This document shows, piece by piece, positions 36,577 through 44,897 of a stretch of 64,000 nucleotides of DNA. The number at the start of each line of letters is the position of its first letter. The first letter of the stretch is position 1. The notes below the pieces were generated by a model, which had not been told where the DNA came from, did not search any database, and saw only the letters and a list, made by a program, of their open reading frames with translations. The stretch comes from JAWWOL01 sp963797535 (lineage in GTDB: Bacteria > Actinomycetota > Actinomycetes > JAWWOL01), in NCBI GenBank assembly GCA_963797535.1, contig CAWCPQ010000001.1:2728001-2792000 (forward strand). The letters run 5' to 3'. The position numbers and the translations under genes are program-made.

Positions 36577-37706
36577 GGATCACCTTGCTCAGCCACGACA
36601 TCTCCGACAACGGCCTCGGTCGCGCCCACGTCCTGGCCCGCCTGCTCAGCGCCGACCACGAGGTCGAGATCATCGGGCCGGCGACCAAGGGCGAGATCTG
36701 GGCACCGCTGCAGCACGACGCGGTCGTACCGATCCGGACGATCCCGATGGCCCCGATCGCTGTGATGGCAGGGCAGGCGGACGGCGACCTGCTCTACTCG
36801 GTCAAGGAGCGGCCGACCAGTCTCGGTGTCGCGCTGGCTGCCCGCAAGGTGCTGCGGCGGCCACTGATCGCGGATATCGACGACTGGGAGCTCGGCTTTC
36901 TGTTCGACGATGCTGCCGCGATGATGGCCAGCCGGTTCCGGGATGAGACCAAGTGGGTCGCGCACGCGTTGACCGATGTCCGCAAGCCGAACAACATCTA
37001 CCGCACCGCCTGGACCGAGCAGCAGGTACGCCGGGCCGACGCGGTGACCGTCCCGTCGAGCTGGCTGGCCAAGCGCTTCAAGGGCACCCTGATCGAGCAC
37101 TCGCGGGACACGAGCGCCTTGGACCCGTCATCAGTCGACAGGGACAAGGCCCGGGCCGAGCTGGGGATCTCGCCGGAGACGACGGTGATCCTGTTCATGG
37201 GGTCCCCCCGGCGACACAAGGGCCTGCACAACATCGTGGCAGCGCTGGATCTACTCGACCGGGACGACATCGTCTTCCTCACGGTCGGTGCTCCGAGCGG
37301 CCTTCCCGAGCGTCCCTTCCTGCGAAACGCGCCGTATCAGGCCCTCGGCTCCGCCACCGAGTTCCTCGGGGCAGCGGACATGGTGGTGCTCGCCCAGGAG
37401 GACAGTCCGGCTGGGCGGGCGCAGATGCCGGCCAAGGTCTACGACGCGATGGCGATGGAACGTCCGGTCGTGGTGACCGACGTGTCCGACCTGGCCGAGG
37501 CCGTCGGCGATGGCGGACTGGTCGTGCCCACCGGCGACACGGAGGCCCTGGCGACGGCGATCGCCAAGCTGGCCGATGACCCGGCGCTGCGGGCCGAGCT
37601 GGGTGCCACCGCCCGGCGCCGGTGCATCGCCAACTACAGCGACGAAGTCCTGCGGCCACGGCTGCTCGAGGTCGTGGATCGCGCTGTCGCCACCTTCAAG
37701 CGCTGA
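36573..37706 (+). CDS. GT4-type glycosyltransferase
   Basis: A 377-residue retaining glycosyltransferase of GT-B fold. The N-terminal domain starts ITLLSHDISDNGLGRAHVLA; the donor domain has VILFMGSPRRHKGLHNIVAAL, EFLGAADMVVLAQEDSPAGR (in place of the usual E-x7-E motif) and MPAKVYDAMAMERPVVVTDV. No membrane helix. Its ATG overlaps the pgm stop and GGGAG precedes it. Co-expression with phosphoglucomutase suggests a glucose-derived donor; acceptor unknown. Confidence 0.9.
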   Translation: MRITLLSHDISDNGLGRAHVLARLLSADHEVEIIGPATKGEIWAPLQHDAVVPIRTIPMAPIAVMAGQADGDLLYSVKERPTSLGVALAARKVLRRPLIADIDDWELGFLFDDAAAMMASRFRDETKWVAHALTDVRKPNNIYRTAWTEQQVRRADAVTVPSSWLAKRFKGTLIEHSRDTSALDPSSVDRDKARAELGISPETTVILFMGSPRRHKGLHNIVAALDLLDRDDIVFLTVGAPSGLPERPFLRNAPYQALGSATEFLGAADMVVLAQEDSPAGRAQMPAKVYDAMAMERPVVVTDVSDLAEAVGDGGLVVPTGDTEALATAIAKLADDPALRAELGATARRRCIANYSDEVLRPRLLEVVDRAVATFKR

Positions 37707-37711
37707 CCGTA

Positions 37712-37736
37712 GCCACCGCGACCGCTAGAAGGTGGC
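37712..37736. terminator. hairpin between convergent genes
   Basis: GCCACC / GGTGGC arms with a 13-base loop six bases after the glycosyltransferase stop, overlapping the last codons of the convergent gene. Plausible bidirectional terminator. Confidence 0.4.
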
Positions 37737-39443
37737 GCCCGCCAGCTGCTTTCCCGTGTTCGCGTCGATGAGCACCTGCGACGTCTCCAGGTAGGTCTTC
37801 ACGTGTCCGCCGACTGGGCCGCCGGCGGACACCGGCACCAGGTCGTACTGGATCAGCCAGGCCAGCCGGTGGGTGACGTGCAGCGTGTTGGCGTAGACCA
37901 GCGCGGCGATCGGCTTGGCGATCCAACCCTTCATGCCGGTCGACCGCAGGGTGGATTCCGTCGTAAAGGAGCTGTGGACCAAAGTGGAGGCCGGCTCGTA
38001 GGAGAATGATGAACCGGTCGCTAGCTGCGAGCTGTCGACGACCGTAGGCTCCGGCGGCGCGGCGTTCTGGTCGATCGGCAGGCCGAAGGCGCCGTAGTAG
38101 ACCACCTGGTCGCCGCGACCGGTGCCGTCGGTGCTGAAGACGACGGCGAACTCGGTGGCGCGCTTGCCATCGGTCCCGACGGCGCTGGGGAAGATCGGCT
38201 CGCCATTGACCACCACGACATACATCGTCGTACCTGCCCCGACGGCAGAAGGGATGGTGAGGCCGGCGATCCGCAGCTGACCGGCAGTGACGGTGGCAGC
38301 GACTTCAATCGTCGCCTTGGCCGGTTGGATCGCGGCGGCTGTCGCCCGTTGCTTGGCCTCGGTCAACGACCTGGGGTCGGGAGCCGTGGGTGCTGCACTT
38401 TCGGTGGGAATCGGCGCTGATTGTACGGGCACAACTGGCACGGTTGTCGTCACGGGCGCCACGGTGGTGGGCGATGCCAAGTTGAAAGCCCGCCCGATGG
38501 TGCTGAGGTCCACCCAGGTGGTGTCCAATCCGCCACCCTCACTATCGAAGCTGCCCGCCCGAACGATCGCGTACGCGACGGTCCCCTGCGGCGCCTTCGC
38601 GCCGGCTGGGCGCGAGCAGCCGCCGCAGACAAAACGGCCCTGGATCTCGACGACGTATCCCGCGCCACGGACGCCGTTGATGATGTCGTGGCTCATGCCG
38701 CTGTCAGCAGCGTTGACGTCGGTCACGACAGCTGCCTCCATCCGGGTCGGATGCGGGTCGCCGTCCCCTGCGGCCATGGCGATCGCTGTCTGCCGCAGCC
38801 GCGCGTAGACCTCCGGGCTGACCGGCAAGGTTTTCGTCGCCGTCGGCTGCGCCGGTTCGGTTGCCGGGGAGGCCAGCAGGCTGAACGGGGTCCCGTACAC
38901 CGAGAGGTCCACCCACCGTCCCCCGAAATTGTGGTTCGTGGGCTTCAGTCCCGGGTCTGAGACGGTCATGGTCTGGACCGTGCCGTGGAGGTCTCCTACG
39001 ACTTTGCAGTATGCGCAAGTGAAATCGCCCTGCAGTTCAATCAGGTAGCCCGATGGCTCAGGGGCGCCGCTGAAGAAGGCCGTGCGACCGTCCGACGGCC
39101 GCGGGACGGTCCTCACCTTGACCGCCTCGATCCGAGTGGGGTGGGGATCGTGGGAGCTCGCCGCCAGCTGCAGAGCGAGTGCCTGCAGCGCGACGAACGT
39201 AGCCTGGTTGACGGCCGGCTTCGGATCCGGTCGCGCACTCTGTCCGCGCGACGGCGATTGCGGTGAGAGCAGCCATCCCCCGAGTGCCACGACCAGCACC
39301 ACGACCAAGGCCGTGGAGGCAACCGCCATGACCCGGTGGGTACGCCGCCGGTGGGCCCGTACCGCGAGCTCGTCAAACGTGGGCGCCGTGATCGGTTGCT
39401 GCCGGATTGCCTCTGCAGTGAGCAGAACCTTGAGGTCAGGCAT
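37725..39443 (-). CDS. large single-pass membrane protein with duplicated outer domain, paired with ECF sigma factor
   Basis: A 572-residue protein starting eight bases before the sigma stop. Residues 1-37 are cytoplasmic, then one helix (VMAVASTALVVVLVVALGGWLL). The outer part contains a clear internal duplication: block one (about 98-200) has DPHPTRIEAVKV, GYLIELQGDFTCAYC and GGRWVDLSVYGTPFSLLASP; block two (about 227-335) has DPHPTRMEAAVV, GYVVEIQGRFVCGGC and TTWVDLSTIGRAFNLASP. Each has a CxxC-type pair. A Pro/Thr linker leads to a ~200-residue C-terminal domain. By position it may regulate the sigma factor; no known anti-sigma motif is present. Confidence 0.78.
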   Translation of the reverse strand: MPDLKVLLTAEAIRQQPITAPTFDELAVRAHRRRTHRVMAVASTALVVVLVVALGGWLLSPQSPSRGQSARPDPKPAVNQATFVALQALALQLAASSHDPHPTRIEAVKVRTVPRPSDGRTAFFSGAPEPSGYLIELQGDFTCAYCKVVGDLHGTVQTMTVSDPGLKPTNHNFGGRWVDLSVYGTPFSLLASPATEPAQPTATKTLPVSPEVYARLRQTAIAMAAGDGDPHPTRMEAAVVTDVNAADSGMSHDIINGVRGAGYVVEIQGRFVCGGCSRPAGAKAPQGTVAYAIVRAGSFDSEGGGLDTTWVDLSTIGRAFNLASPTTVAPVTTTVPVVPVQSAPIPTESAAPTAPDPRSLTEAKQRATAAAIQPAKATIEVAATVTAGQLRIAGLTIPSAVGAGTTMYVVVVNGEPIFPSAVGTDGKRATEFAVVFSTDGTGRGDQVVYYGAFGLPIDQNAAPPEPTVVDSSQLATGSSFSYEPASTLVHSSFTTESTLRSTGMKGWIAKPIAALVYANTLHVTHRLAWLIQYDLVPVSAGGPVGGHVKTYLETSQVLIDANTGKQLAGATF

Positions 39444-39972
39444 GGTCGTTCACGTCCTCCGACAACAGTGGTGCGAGGGCTGCCCGGGCTCGGGAGAGCC
39501 GTGACTTCACCGTGCCCACCGGCACGGCGAGCTCGGTCGCGATCTGGTCGATCGGCAGGTCCAGGTAGTAGTGCAGTACGACGACCTGGCGTTGAGTGAG
39601 CGGCAGGGTGCTGAGGGCCCGTGCAACGGCGACGCCGTCCGGCGATGGCCCGGGATCCGCTGCGGGGCGCGGTGAACGGGCAAGGGCTGCCAGCCCGTTG
39701 CGCCACTTGCGATGCCGGTTGGACAGCAGCCTGAACGCCACCTTGCGAACCCACGCCTCCGGGTTGTCGTAGACGCTGACGGCCGTCCACCTCGGCAGCA
39801 GCCGGACGAACGCCTCTTGGACGACCTCTTCGGCCTCTGCCCGGCTGCCCGACGCCAACGCCAGCAACCCGACCAGCCGGGCATAGCTGCCGGCATAGAA
39901 GGCGCGCGCGTCGGCGGCGTCACTGGGAACAGTCACACCCATAAGACCCGCGTCGACTGGTAAAGGTTCCAT
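39436..39972 (-). CDS. ECF RNA polymerase sigma factor
   Basis: A sigma-70 family factor of about 178 residues. Region 2: YARLVGLLALASGSRAEAEE and VVQEAFVRLLPRW. Region 4: LPLTQRQVVVLHYYLDLPID with helix-turn-helix IATELAVPVGTVKSRLSRAR. ATG 39972 or, with a slightly better ribosome site, ATG 39942 may be the start. It overlaps the duplicated-domain membrane protein by eight bases. Its upstream DNA is a decayed HNH gene fragment, so its promoter is hard to place. Confidence 0.9.
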   Translation of the reverse strand: MEPLPVDAGLMGVTVPSDAADARAFYAGSYARLVGLLALASGSRAEAEEVVQEAFVRLLPRWTAVSVYDNPEAWVRKVAFRLLSNRHRKWRNGLAALARSPRPAADPGPSPDGVAVARALSTLPLTQRQVVVLHYYLDLPIDQIATELAVPVGTVKSRLSRARAALAPLLSEDVNDHA

Positions 39973-39984
39973 CACTATGGAGGT

Positions 39985-40105
39985 GGCCCTTGTCCTGCAG
40001 GTAACCGGTGACTGGCCCGTGGACGCGCTGCCCGGCAGCGTCCCCGGCAGCGTCCCCGGCCAGTTCGCGGGCGATCTCGGCCGGAATCGGCCCTAACATT
40101 GCCAC
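39985..40105 (-). pseudogene. DUF222/HNH endonuclease relic
   Basis: About 40 codons, LGPIPAEIARELAGDAAGDA then VHGPVTGYLQDKGH, match the stretch FGPIPAQVARELAADAQ...VHEPVTGYLLNRGE of the frameshifted HNH gene at 17.3 kb. No start, DUF222 core or HNH motif remains and a 12-base tandem duplication (AGDA twice) interrupts it. A dead fragment, evidence that such genes have come and gone here. Confidence 0.7.
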
Positions 40106-40134
40106 TACGGGTAGCGTCCTCCTCGTGAGCCGCG

Positions 40135-41610
40135 ATGAGTGACGCCATCACCTTCGGGTGGCTGGTCCTGGCGTACGGCGTCGTCGGCCTGTGCGCCGTC
40201 CTGTCCAACCGGCTGAGCGAAAAGCTGCGGCTGCCCACACCGGCGCTGTTCCTCGCCGCCGCAGCCATCACCGGCCAGCTCGCGCCCAGCCTGCACGACC
40301 TCCCGCAGCTCGCCGTCGAGCGGACGGTGACCATCGCGCTGATCCTCATCCTGTTCGACGGTGGCCTGCACCTGGGGCTGCGCCGGGTGCGGGAGGCAGC
40401 TGCGCCGATCCTGCTCGCGGGCGTCCCCGGCACGTTCCTCACCGCGATCGCGACCGGCGTGCTCGCGCACGTGGTGTTCGGCTGGTCGTGGTGGGTGTCG
40501 ATGCTGCTTGGTACGGCTGTCGCACCCACCGATCCGGCCGTCGTCTTCTCCGTACTCGGCAAACGCGAGGTGTCCGGTCGCAGCGGCACCATCCTGGAGG
40601 GCGAGTCCGGAGCCAACGATCCGGTCGGAATCGCCCTGATGTCAGGGCTTCTCACCGTCGGTACGGTGTCGGCGGGTGCCCTGTTGCACGTGGCGGGCGA
40701 GTTCGCCCTGCAGATGGCCGTGGGCGCGGCAGTGGGCATCGTCGGTGGCAAGCTGATGCTCTACTTCATGCGCCGGGTGTCCTTGCCGAGCGAGGGCCTC
40801 TACCCGCTGAGAACCCTTGCTGCCTCGATGATTTTGTTCGGACTGGCCAGTGTCCTGCACGGGTCGGGCTTCCTGGCCGTCTTCCTCGGCGGCATCATGC
40901 TCGGCGACGAGGCTGCCCCGTTCAAGCACGAGATCGAGCGCTTCCACTCGGCGCTGGCCAGCCTCGGCGAGATCGTCGCCTTCATCGTCCTCGGTCTGAC
41001 GGTCAACCTCTCCGAGCTCAGCCACGCAGACGTCCTGGTTCCCGGTCTCGTCCTGGCAACGGCGCTGGCCTTCGTCATCCGGCCGGTGGCCATCGGGGCG
41101 ACGATGGCCGGCGTGACCCTCGCCCGAAACGAACGACTGTTCGTGCTGTGGGCGGGACTCAAGGGCGCCGTACCCATCCTGCTGGGCAGTGAGCTGCTCG
41201 GTGCCGCGGTGCCGGACCCGGAGCGGTTGTACGGCGTCGTGGTGATCGTGGTGGCGTTCTCCGTCGTGGTCCAGGGCGGCTTGGTGCCGGTCGTGGCCGG
41301 GTGGCTGCAGCTGCCCATGCGCACCGTCGAGCCGTCGCCCTGGTCCCTTGGCCTGCGCCTGCAGGGCGAGCCGGAAGGCACCCACCGCTACACGGTCGCG
41401 GCCGGATCCGTGGCGGACGGCTGCACGATCGAGGACCTCGACGCCCTCGCCGACGACTTCTGGGTCAGCCTCGTGCTCCGTGGCGGCAACCTGATCGCCG
41501 TACGCAGGGACACGACGTTGCTTGCCGGCGACGAGGTCCTGATCCTGGGCGTGCCGGAGAGCTCCGACGACCACGAGCGCGTGTCGCGAGCCTTCCACCA
41601 GCAGGGATGA
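40135..41610 (+). CDS. CPA1-type sodium/potassium-proton antiporter with TrkA_C domain
   Basis: A 491-residue antiporter. About twelve helices span residues 5-390, with the CPA1 signatures LILFDGGLHLGLRRV and, in the transport core, GESGANDPVGIALM (the ND pair that marks electroneutral CPA1 exchangers). The C-terminal ~90 residues (TVAAGSVADGCTIEDLDALA ... DEVLILG) are a TrkA_C/RCK-C regulatory domain, as in NhaP2/CvrA and the actinobacterial potassium-proton antiporters. ATG 40135 is used. Cation preference cannot be told. The following gene starts within about 50 bases, so read-through into the CheB-CheR module is possible. Confidence 0.92.
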   Translation: MSDAITFGWLVLAYGVVGLCAVLSNRLSEKLRLPTPALFLAAAAITGQLAPSLHDLPQLAVERTVTIALILILFDGGLHLGLRRVREAAAPILLAGVPGTFLTAIATGVLAHVVFGWSWWVSMLLGTAVAPTDPAVVFSVLGKREVSGRSGTILEGESGANDPVGIALMSGLLTVGTVSAGALLHVAGEFALQMAVGAAVGIVGGKLMLYFMRRVSLPSEGLYPLRTLAASMILFGLASVLHGSGFLAVFLGGIMLGDEAAPFKHEIERFHSALASLGEIVAFIVLGLTVNLSELSHADVLVPGLVLATALAFVIRPVAIGATMAGVTLARNERLFVLWAGLKGAVPILLGSELLGAAVPDPERLYGVVVIVVAFSVVVQGGLVPVVAGWLQLPMRTVEPSPWSLGLRLQGEPEGTHRYTVAAGSVADGCTIEDLDALADDFWVSLVLRGGNLIAVRRDTTLLAGDEVLILGVPESSDDHERVSRAFHQQG

Positions 41611-41659
41611 CCCACGGGTGCACAGGTGTCGCCCACCGGATGGGGGGAACACCGCGTGC

Positions 41660-41893
41660 GTGCCGCTCCCGCCCTCAAGTCGCCTGACAGCAGCCGATGT
41701 AGCCGCGGCCCGGTTGCGGCTGCTCGCGCTGGCAGCCGACCTGGCCCGGACCGAGGAGCGCATCGCCGAGACCTTCGAGCAGCTGGCGCGAACCCTGGGC
41801 GACCCGGACGGCCACCGCGGGAGGGTCGCGGACGAAGCACGCCGGGTTGCTCTGCTCCAGCGCGAGCGCTCGCGCGGGCCCGTGTCGCTGTAG
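41660..41893 (+). CDS. small helical hypothetical protein
   Basis: About 77 residues from GTG 41660 (an earlier GTG at 41618 would add 14). The sequence is almost entirely helix-forming: VAAARLRLLALAADLARTEE, RIAETFEQLARTLGD, then a basic tail (RVADEARRVALLQRERSR). It looks like an antiparallel helical hairpin. It lies between the antiporter and the coiled-coil gene of the CheB-CheR module and probably belongs to that module. No family recognised. Confidence 0.6.
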   Translation: MPLPPSSRLTAADVAAARLRLLALAADLARTEERIAETFEQLARTLGDPDGHRGRVADEARRVALLQRERSRGPVSL

Positions 41894-41933
41894 CGGGTGG
41901 CTGGGCAGCACCCGCCCGGAATACGCTGCGGGC

Positions 41934-42338
41934 ATGGCCGACGCCGGAAGGACCACCGCTGACCTGCGCGAGCAGCTGGCCGACGAGCGGGAACGCTTGG
42001 CCGACGAGCGGGACCGGCTTGCCGACGAGCGGGAGCAGCTCGCGGACGAACGTGACCAGGTGACTGACGAGCTCGAGCGGTTGGCCGCGCTCCGCGAAGC
42101 CCGGAGTCTGCCCGACGACCTCGCCGGAGCGCGCGCCGTTCGCGGGTCCCAGCTGCGCCTGCTCGAGTCCGAACGCGCCCTGGAACGGGCCCGGCTGGCC
42201 CTGGAGCGGTCTCGGTCGCTGCTGGCCCGCCAGCGGTTGAGCGTCGGCAACGAGGGCAACACGGCGCGCCAGCAGGAGCTCGCCATCGCCCGCGAGATGT
42301 TGGCCAGCCGCACACTCGGCACCGATCAGCAGCAGTGA
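41934..42338 (+). CDS. Glu/Arg-rich coiled-coil protein
   Basis: A 134-residue soluble protein. Residues 15-50 consist of exact heptads LADERERLADERDRLADERE and on, a continuous charged coiled coil encoded by 21-base tandem repeats. A second helical region (LRLLESERALERARLALERS) follows and the C-terminus is Gln/Ala-rich. The stop overlaps the CheB start (GTGA), so the two are made together. Chemoreceptor methylation sites are Glu pairs in coiled coils, so this could be a CheR/CheB substrate; that is inference. Confidence 0.8.
   Translation: MADAGRTTADLREQLADERERLADERDRLADEREQLADERDQVTDELERLAALREARSLPDDLAGARAVRGSQLRLLESERALERARLALERSRSLLARQRLSVGNEGNTARQQELAIAREMLASRTLGTDQQQ
41976..42059 (+). 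repeat. four 21-bp in-frame tandem repeats
   Basis: Units CTGGCCGACGAGCGGGAACGC-like, 21 bases each, at 41976, 41997, 42018 and 42039, coding LADERE(R/D/Q). A fifth, degenerate unit follows. Such repeats can expand or contract. Confidence 0.85.
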
Positions 42339-42925
42339 CCGCCGCCGACCCGGGCCCGCCGGTCGTCGTCGTGGGGGCCTCCGCGGGAGGGGTCGAGGCG
42401 CTCAAGGTGCTCGTCGGCGGTCTCCCCCGAGACTTCCCCGCAGCTGTCGTCGTGGTGCTGCACCTAGCGGCCAGCGGGCCGAGCGTCCTGCCGCAGATCC
42501 TCGACCGCGGCAGCGCGCTGACCGTCGTGTCGGCGCGCGACGGATCGTCGCTGTCCGGGGGGGTCGTGCAGGTCGGGCCGCCCAACCAGCATCTCGAGCT
42601 GGACGGCCGGACGATCCGGCTGACCAGTGCGCCGCCGCACCACCATCACCGGCCTTCGGTCGACCTGCTGTTCAGCACGGCCGCTGAAACTTTGGGCAGC
42701 TCCGCCATCGGCGTCATCCTCACCGGAGCCCTCAACGACGGAGCCGAGGGCCTGGCCCGGATCGTCGCTCACGGTGGGCGGGCGTTCGTGCAGGATCCGG
42801 CCACGGCCGAGTATCCGAACATGCCCGCGAGTGCCGTCGCGGCCGTACCGGCTGCGGTCATCCTGCCCCTGAGCGAGCTCGTCGCAGTGCTCGTCGACGT
42901 TTGCGGCGGCACCGTGCAGGCATAG
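42335..42925 (+). CDS. stand-alone CheB-type protein-glutamate methylesterase
   Basis: A 196-residue CheB catalytic domain without the usual N-terminal receiver domain. The catalytic Ser is in VVVGASAGGVEALK, the His in VVVLHLAASGPSVLPQIL and the Asp in GVILTGALNDGAEGLARI, followed by the typical QDPATAEYPNMPASA. It removes methyl esters from, or deamidates, glutamyl side chains in signalling proteins. Without a receiver it is not controlled by CheA phosphorylation in the classical way. GTG 42335 overlaps the coiled-coil gene. Partner of the CheR-PAS gene 60 bases downstream. Confidence 0.93.
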   Translation: MTAADPGPPVVVVGASAGGVEALKVLVGGLPRDFPAAVVVVLHLAASGPSVLPQILDRGSALTVVSARDGSSLSGGVVQVGPPNQHLELDGRTIRLTSAPPHHHHRPSVDLLFSTAAETLGSSAIGVILTGALNDGAEGLARIVAHGGRAFVQDPATAEYPNMPASAVAAVPAAVILPLSELVAVLVDVCGGTVQA

Positions 42926-42985
42926 GACCGCCGCAGGCATAGGGTTGCGGCGCGCTGCAACGGGCAGACGGCGGAAGGGTTGGGC

Positions 42986-44806
42986 ATGGAGCCGGAGACG
43001 ACAGCCGACGCTGCGTTCGAGGAGTTGCTGCACTACCTGCGCGACAGCCGCGGCTTCGACTTCACCGGTTACAAGCGGACGAGCCTCATGCGTCGCGTCG
43101 ACCGGCGGATGCAGACGGCCGACATCGGCTCGTACGAGACCTACCTCGACCTGCTCCAGGTGCGCCCGGACGAGTTCACTGCGCTGTTCAACACCATCCT
43201 GATCAACGTCACCGACTTCTTCCGCGACACCGACAGCTGGGACCACCTGGCGCAGACAGTGCTTCCCGCGCTGCTGGAGGCGAGGGCCAGCGGGCCGATC
43301 CGGATCTGGAGTGCTGGCTGCGCCACCGGCGAGGAGGCCTACTCGCTGGCCATGCTGCTGGCGGAGGCCATCGGCACCGAAGGCTTCCGCGAGCGGGTCA
43401 AGATCTATGCGACCGACGTGGACGACGAGGCGCTGGCTGAGGCCCGCCAGGCGACCTACTCCGAGCGCAACATCGCCTCGGTGCCGGCCGAGCTGAGGGC
43501 GAAGTACTTCGATCGGGCGGGCGAGCAGTTCGTCTTCAGCAAGGACCTGCGTCGCGGCGTCATCTTCGGCCGCAACGACCTCGTGCAGGACGCGCCGATC
43601 TCGCGGATAGACCTGCTCGTGTGCCGCAACACCCTGATGTACTTCAACGCCGAGACCCAGGCCAAGGTGGTCGGGCGGTTCCACTTCGCGCTCGCGCCCG
43701 ACGGCGTGCTGTTCCTCGGCAAGGCGGAGATGCTGCTGGGGCACAACTCGCTGTTCGCACCAGTCGACCTCAAGCGACGGTTCTTCGGCCGGATCGCCAC
43801 CGACGTGCCGGCCGAACGCGACCTCGACCGGTTCGACGGCCTGCCGGCGATGGACCAGGTGCGGCAGGCCGCGCTGGCCTCCAGCCCGGTCGCCCAGGTG
43901 GTCATCTCCACCGACGGCCGGCTGGCGCTCGCCAACGACGCGGCGACCCGGTTGTTCGGGCTGTCCGCACGCGACCTCGGCCGGCCGTTCCAGGACCTCG
44001 ACCTGTCCTACCGGCCGGTGGACCTGCGCACCTCCATCGACGAGGCGGCCGACGAGCGGCGAGACGTCTGGCTGCGCGAGATCGAGTGGTCCCGCTCGCC
44101 CGGGGAGCGAGCATGGTTCGACGTACAGGTGATCCCGCTCGGCAGCGTCGACCGGGCCGTCGGGGTCTCGATCCACTTCCACGACGTGACGCGTCATCGC
44201 CGGTTGCACGACGAGCTCGAGGAGACTCACCGTCATCTCGAGACGGCGTACGAGGAGCTCCAGTCCACCAACGAGGAGCTGGAGACAACCAACGAAGAGC
44301 TCCAGTCGACCGTGGAGGAGCTCGAGACGACGAACGAGGAGCTCCAGTCGACGAACGAGGAGCTGGAGACCATGAACGAGGAGCTGCAGTCGATGAACGA
44401 CGAGCTCCAGTCGATGAACGAGGAGCTGCGAGACCGTACGACAGCCCTCAACGACGTCAACGGCTACTTCGACTCCGTGCTCACGAGCCTCCAGGCCGGG
44501 GTGATCGTGGTGGACCCCGAGCTGCGGGTGCGCACCTGGAACCGTCAGGCCGAGGACTTGTGGGGCCTGCGGTCGGACGAGGTGCTCGGCCAGCACCTGC
44601 TCAACCTCGACATCGGGCTGCCCGCCGAGCTGGTGCTGCCACTGGTCCGGGAGGCGCTGGCGGACCCCGATGTCCCTCGACACGGCGACCTCGCTGCACG
44701 CAACCGGCGCGGTCGCGACGTCACCGTACGGCTGGTCTGCACCGGCATGGCCAGGGCAGCAGGTGGGCCGGCGGGCGTTGTCCTGGTCATGAGCGAAACG
44801 GCCTAG
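42986..44806 (+). CDS. CheR methyltransferase fused to PAS domains and heptad coiled coil
   Basis: A 606-residue protein. Residues ~5-270 are CheR: the N-terminal helical domain, then SAM binding by IWSAGCATGEEAYSLAML and the CheR signature RIDLLVCRNTLMYFN. A PAS domain at ~297-410 begins SPVAQVVISTDGRLALANDA. Residues 423-485 are nine exact heptads (EELQSTN EELETTN ...). A second PAS domain (~490-606) starts FDSVLTSLQAGVIVVDPELR. In larger relatives a histidine kinase follows; here the protein ends after the PAS, so output must go through methylation or a partner. ATG 42986 follows AAGGG by eight bases. Confidence 0.93.
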   Translation: MEPETTADAAFEELLHYLRDSRGFDFTGYKRTSLMRRVDRRMQTADIGSYETYLDLLQVRPDEFTALFNTILINVTDFFRDTDSWDHLAQTVLPALLEARASGPIRIWSAGCATGEEAYSLAMLLAEAIGTEGFRERVKIYATDVDDEALAEARQATYSERNIASVPAELRAKYFDRAGEQFVFSKDLRRGVIFGRNDLVQDAPISRIDLLVCRNTLMYFNAETQAKVVGRFHFALAPDGVLFLGKAEMLLGHNSLFAPVDLKRRFFGRIATDVPAERDLDRFDGLPAMDQVRQAALASSPVAQVVISTDGRLALANDAATRLFGLSARDLGRPFQDLDLSYRPVDLRTSIDEAADERRDVWLREIEWSRSPGERAWFDVQVIPLGSVDRAVGVSIHFHDVTRHRRLHDELEETHRHLETAYEELQSTNEELETTNEELQSTVEELETTNEELQSTNEELETMNEELQSMNDELQSMNEELRDRTTALNDVNGYFDSVLTSLQAGVIVVDPELRVRTWNRQAEDLWGLRSDEVLGQHLLNLDIGLPAELVLPLVREALADPDVPRHGDLAARNRRGRDVTVRLVCTGMARAAGGPAGVVLVMSETA

Positions 44807-44821
44807 TTTCAGGACTTGCAC

Positions 44822-44875
44822 AACCTCGGCAAACGGCCGATTATTGCGCCAGAGGAAACCTCGGCAAACGGCCGA
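44822..44875. repeat. 19-bp direct repeat upstream of MerR-like gene
   Basis: AACCTCGGCAAACGGCCGA occurs at 44822-44840 and 44857-44875, 35 bases apart; the second copy extends to a hairpin CCTCGG...CCGAGG. The pair lies just ahead of the MerR-like gene and is a likely binding site for it or a partner. Confidence 0.65.
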
Positions 44876-44897
44876 GGTAGTCGCGCGGGAGGTATCC

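Noticed and set aside
41976..42059. Possible CRISPR-like array
   Set aside because: The 21-base units are contiguous, without spacers, and code heptads in frame.
40642..42585. A 647-codon minus-strand frame opposite the antiporter and coiled-coil genes
   Set aside because: Shadow of genuine plus-strand genes with Arg/Pro/Ala bias.
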